Part shown: positions 62,495-64,000 of the stretch, one piece after another
Layout: each line of letters opens with the position of its first letter
How positions within the stretch are numbered: the stretch's first letter is position 1
DNA from: Desulfovibrio sp.
GTDB lineage: Bacteria; Desulfobacterota; Desulfovibrionia; Desulfovibrionales; Desulfovibrionaceae
Length of the DNA stretch: 64,000 nt
Assembly: GCA_017528345.1 (NCBI GenBank)
Contig: JAFXOX010000002.1
Location: 1-64,000, forward strand
Direction: 5' to 3'
The notes under the pieces: model-generated
What the model saw: the letters and a program-made list of their open reading frames with translations, nothing else
Databases searched by the model: none
What the model was told of the DNA's origin: nothing
Position numbers and translations under genes: made by a program

Positions 62495-62896
62495 ATGTTC
62501 TCCTTGCCTAGGTGATTGCAGGACAAGGCGCTTCTGGAGGAAGCCACTGGCCCTGCGGCAAAATCCTTGTTAGCACTTGCCATCTTATGGCTTTTATGTC
62601 AAAAAGAAATGAAGAAAGTGCTCCTCTTGTGCTCTTGCATAAGAGTTGTTATTCTGTAATTCTTGTGTGCTAATATCACTTTGCATACCGCTTAGGCGAC
62701 AAAAAAAACATGCTGACAGAGGCTGTAAGGTCTTGACCTGAACGTCAGGAAAAGGCTACTGAGTGTGAGTTTCATTTTTGTGCGAGAAAACCACCAAAAG
62801 CTTTTGTCGCAACATTGGCAATGAGCCGGGATTCTGGCCGGCTTTTCTTTGTTACGAACGCTTGGACTCCTGTCCTTGCGAAATGAAACATGTCCA
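62495..62896. other. Upstream region of dsrC
   Basis: No gene recognised. It must hold the dsrC promoter. A TTGCAT at 62635 with an AT-rich stretch 16-17 bases on is a weak candidate. Ends with AAGGAGG, the dsrC Shine-Dalgarno. Confidence 0.5.
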
Positions 62897-62908
62897 AGGA
62901 GGACGCGC

Positions 62909-63226
62909 ATGGCTGAGATTACCTTTAAAGGGAAAAGTTTCGAAGTAGACGAAGACGGCTTTCTGCTGCGCTTTGACGACTGGTGCCCTGAATGGCTTGA
63001 GTATGTGAAGGATTCAGAAGGTATCGCCGAGCTTACTCCTGACCATCAGAAAATTCTTGATTTCCTGCAGGACTACTACAAAAAGAACGGCATTGCCCCC
63101 ATGGTCCGTATTCTTTCCAAGAATACCGGCTACAAGCTGAAGGAAGTCTACGAGCTCTTCCCCTCTGGCCCCGGCAAGGGAGCCTGCAAAATGGCTGGCC
63201 TTCCCAAGCCCACCGGCTGCGTATAG
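62909..63226 (+). CDS. dsrC: DsrC sulfur-carrier protein of dissimilatory sulfite reduction
   Basis: 105 aa. It carries the sulfur from sulfite reductase as a trisulfide for the DsrMKJOP complex. The flexible C-terminal arm has both redox cysteines, Cys93 (GACKMAG) and Cys104 (penultimate, TGCV), ten residues apart, the active DsrC pattern. SGPGKGACKMAGLPKPTGC is diagnostic. Start at 62909 behind AAGGAGG. Monocistronic with a strong terminator. Confidence 0.98.
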   Translation: MAEITFKGKSFEVDEDGFLLRFDDWCPEWLEYVKDSEGIAELTPDHQKILDFLQDYYKKNGIAPMVRILSKNTGYKLKEVYELFPSGPGKGACKMAGLPKPTGCV

Positions 63227-63249
63227 TCGTTGTAAGGGATCCCATTTCG

Positions 63250-63280
63250 GCGGAAAGCAGATTGCTTTCCGCTTTTTTTT
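63250..63280 (+). terminator. Intrinsic terminator of dsrC
   Basis: GCGGAAAGCA-GAT-TGCTTTCCGC with eight T. Confidence 0.96.
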
Positions 63281-63339
63281 GTCTTTTTTCCTGTCACGTC
63301 TTCTCTTGCAAAAAACCTCAAAAGGCAAGAGGAATGAAG

Positions 63340-63741
63340 ACGCCTCTCCATGGGAATTTTCTTGCCTTTTTGCCTTTCCTGCTTCAAACTACGCTTTGGC
63401 AAAAGACTTAACGCTTCTTGCAGTGTCAAGCCTGATCTTACGTTGCTGAAAACTCCAGTCCTTTGGACTGTGAGAAATGCTATACCCATGTTGTCAACGT
63501 TTCTGGCCATTTTTTCCAAAAACGGGCGTAAGGCTCCGGCTTCAGCTATGGGGTATAAGCCTACTCCAGCTCGCCATGAAGTACTTCATGAGTTGTCGAA
63601 TCAACGTATAGCCTAATATTTTGAAGCGAGTAGGACATCATCCGCTGAGGAGAGGATAGAAGACCAGTTTCTGCTCTGCAGGAAGGGCAGTCCTCAATGA
63701 ACCAGCATTCCCTGGCTTGAGCCGTAGGGAGTATGTCAAGG
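63340..63741 (+). mobile_element. Composite relic: dispersed repeat plus IS605-like right end
   Basis: Begins with the 40-base dispersed repeat (GGGAATTTTCTTGCCTTTTT then GCCTTTCCTGCTTCAAACT) shared with 26494-26537 and 424-452. Ends with an IS605-like right end, CATTCCCTGGCTTGAGCCGT then AGGGAGTATGTCAA (63704-63738), preceded by a frame reading GQSSMNQHSLA, like the tail of TnpB. Between them a frame ends ARHEVLHELSNQRIA at 63616 and contains the palindrome CATGAAGTACTTCATG; not identified. Confidence 0.45.
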
Positions 63742-63858
63742 AAGAGGCCGCAGCAAGACGCATATCAAAAGTTGCAAGCCTCATGAAACCCCCCTGTAGC
63801 CGCCACCAGCAATCGCGGCGCGTCTCCCACGCAGGGGGTGGGAGACGACCCAAACGCT

Positions 63859-64000
63859 ATGAAGATGATTACAGTGCTGCGAAAAACACTGATACTGCTT
63901 CTTGTATTGATTTTTCTCGCCATTGCGGGAGCCGGAACCTTTGCCGGACTGATGCTCTACTGGGCCTCGCGCGATCTTCCTAATATCAAACGTGTGGCCG
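63859..64000 (+). CDS. Class A penicillin-binding protein (PBP1A-like), N-terminal fragment
   Basis: Cut by the window edge. The 47 visible residues are a basic start, one membrane helix (TLILLLVLIFLAIAGAGTFA) and WASRDLPNIKRVA, typical of the N-terminus of PBP1A peptidoglycan glycosyltransferase/transpeptidases. No normal Shine-Dalgarno is seen; a perfect 10-bp hairpin CGTCTCCCAC-GCAGGGG-GTGGGAGACG lies 12 bases before the ATG. Confidence 0.7.
   Translation, partial: MKMITVLRKTLILLLVLIFLAIAGAGTFAGLMLYWASRDLPNIKRVA

Noticed and set aside
1..64000. CRISPR array or tRNA genes
   Set aside because: No regularly spaced repeats and no tRNA-like T-arm/acceptor patterns were noticed by eye; a scan with dedicated tools would be needed to exclude them.

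Overview
The window reads as chromosomal DNA of a sulfate-reducing deltaproteobacterium of the Desulfovibrio type. It carries ATP sulfurylase (sat), DsrC with both redox cysteines, and a desulfoferrodoxin - rubredoxin - rubredoxin:oxygen oxidoreductase oxygen-defence set. The rubredoxin is the shortened form (46 residues, loop deleted) known from Desulfovibrio desulfuricans. Flagellar genes, a TamAB system, a GGDEF-EAL protein and many two-component genes indicate a motile, diderm organism. The first 38 bases are the 5' end of a 16S rRNA gene read leftwards.

Layout, left to right: 16S 5' end and leader; mltD (-); rlmB (+); a flagellar export/switch run fliL-fliN-fliO-fliP-fliQ (-) with a strong terminator; yggS-era-tgt-nadE (-); a large two-component block (11.6-19.9 kb, -) built round a TauE/SafE anion exporter and interrupted by a decayed iscB; an AT-rich gap with a tnpB relic; nitroreductase (+); nudix-ubiD (-); tsaC (-) and rlmH (+) that share one CATG as start; alr (-); glpX and two exported proteins (+); rpsF-rpsR-rplI-dnaB and an RRM protein (+); fliS and a GGDEF-EAL protein (-); neuB, a LIC12162-type transferase and a Sel1-repeat protein (+); a second iscB relic (+); tamB-tamA-typA (-); purine nucleoside phosphorylase (-); an acetyl-CoA-carboxylase-like operon with a fused alpha-beta carboxyltransferase (+); ssb and sat (+); a VKOR-thioredoxin fusion (+); metF, an unknown gene and flgM (-); a DUF2233 protein, dfx, rd and roo (+); dsrC (+); and the start of a class A penicillin-binding protein (+).

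The least ordinary content lies between the genes. First, two decayed IscB genes (13.6-14.5 kb, minus; 39.5-40.2 kb, plus) each follow a homologous leader of about 140 nt that ends in a hairpin conserved in position but not in sequence, as expected of an omega RNA. Second, several relics of TnpB C-termini with IS200/IS605-like right ends are scattered without any intact transposase; three share one family of repeat and two abut exactly the stop codon of a host gene. Third, four unrelated genes (era, alr, rubredoxin, a nudix hydrolase) have a GGAGG Shine-Dalgarno separated from the ATG by a hairpin; three of the four share the same stem sequence. If folded, the hairpin would bring the Shine-Dalgarno to normal distance.

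Other points are a glutamine-type NAD synthetase whose glutaminase triad is gone, a Rex-like operator lying between the -35 and -10 of a sat promoter, and a palindrome in the metF promoter region. Everything here comes from reading the sequence and from remembered family features; no database search was possible.
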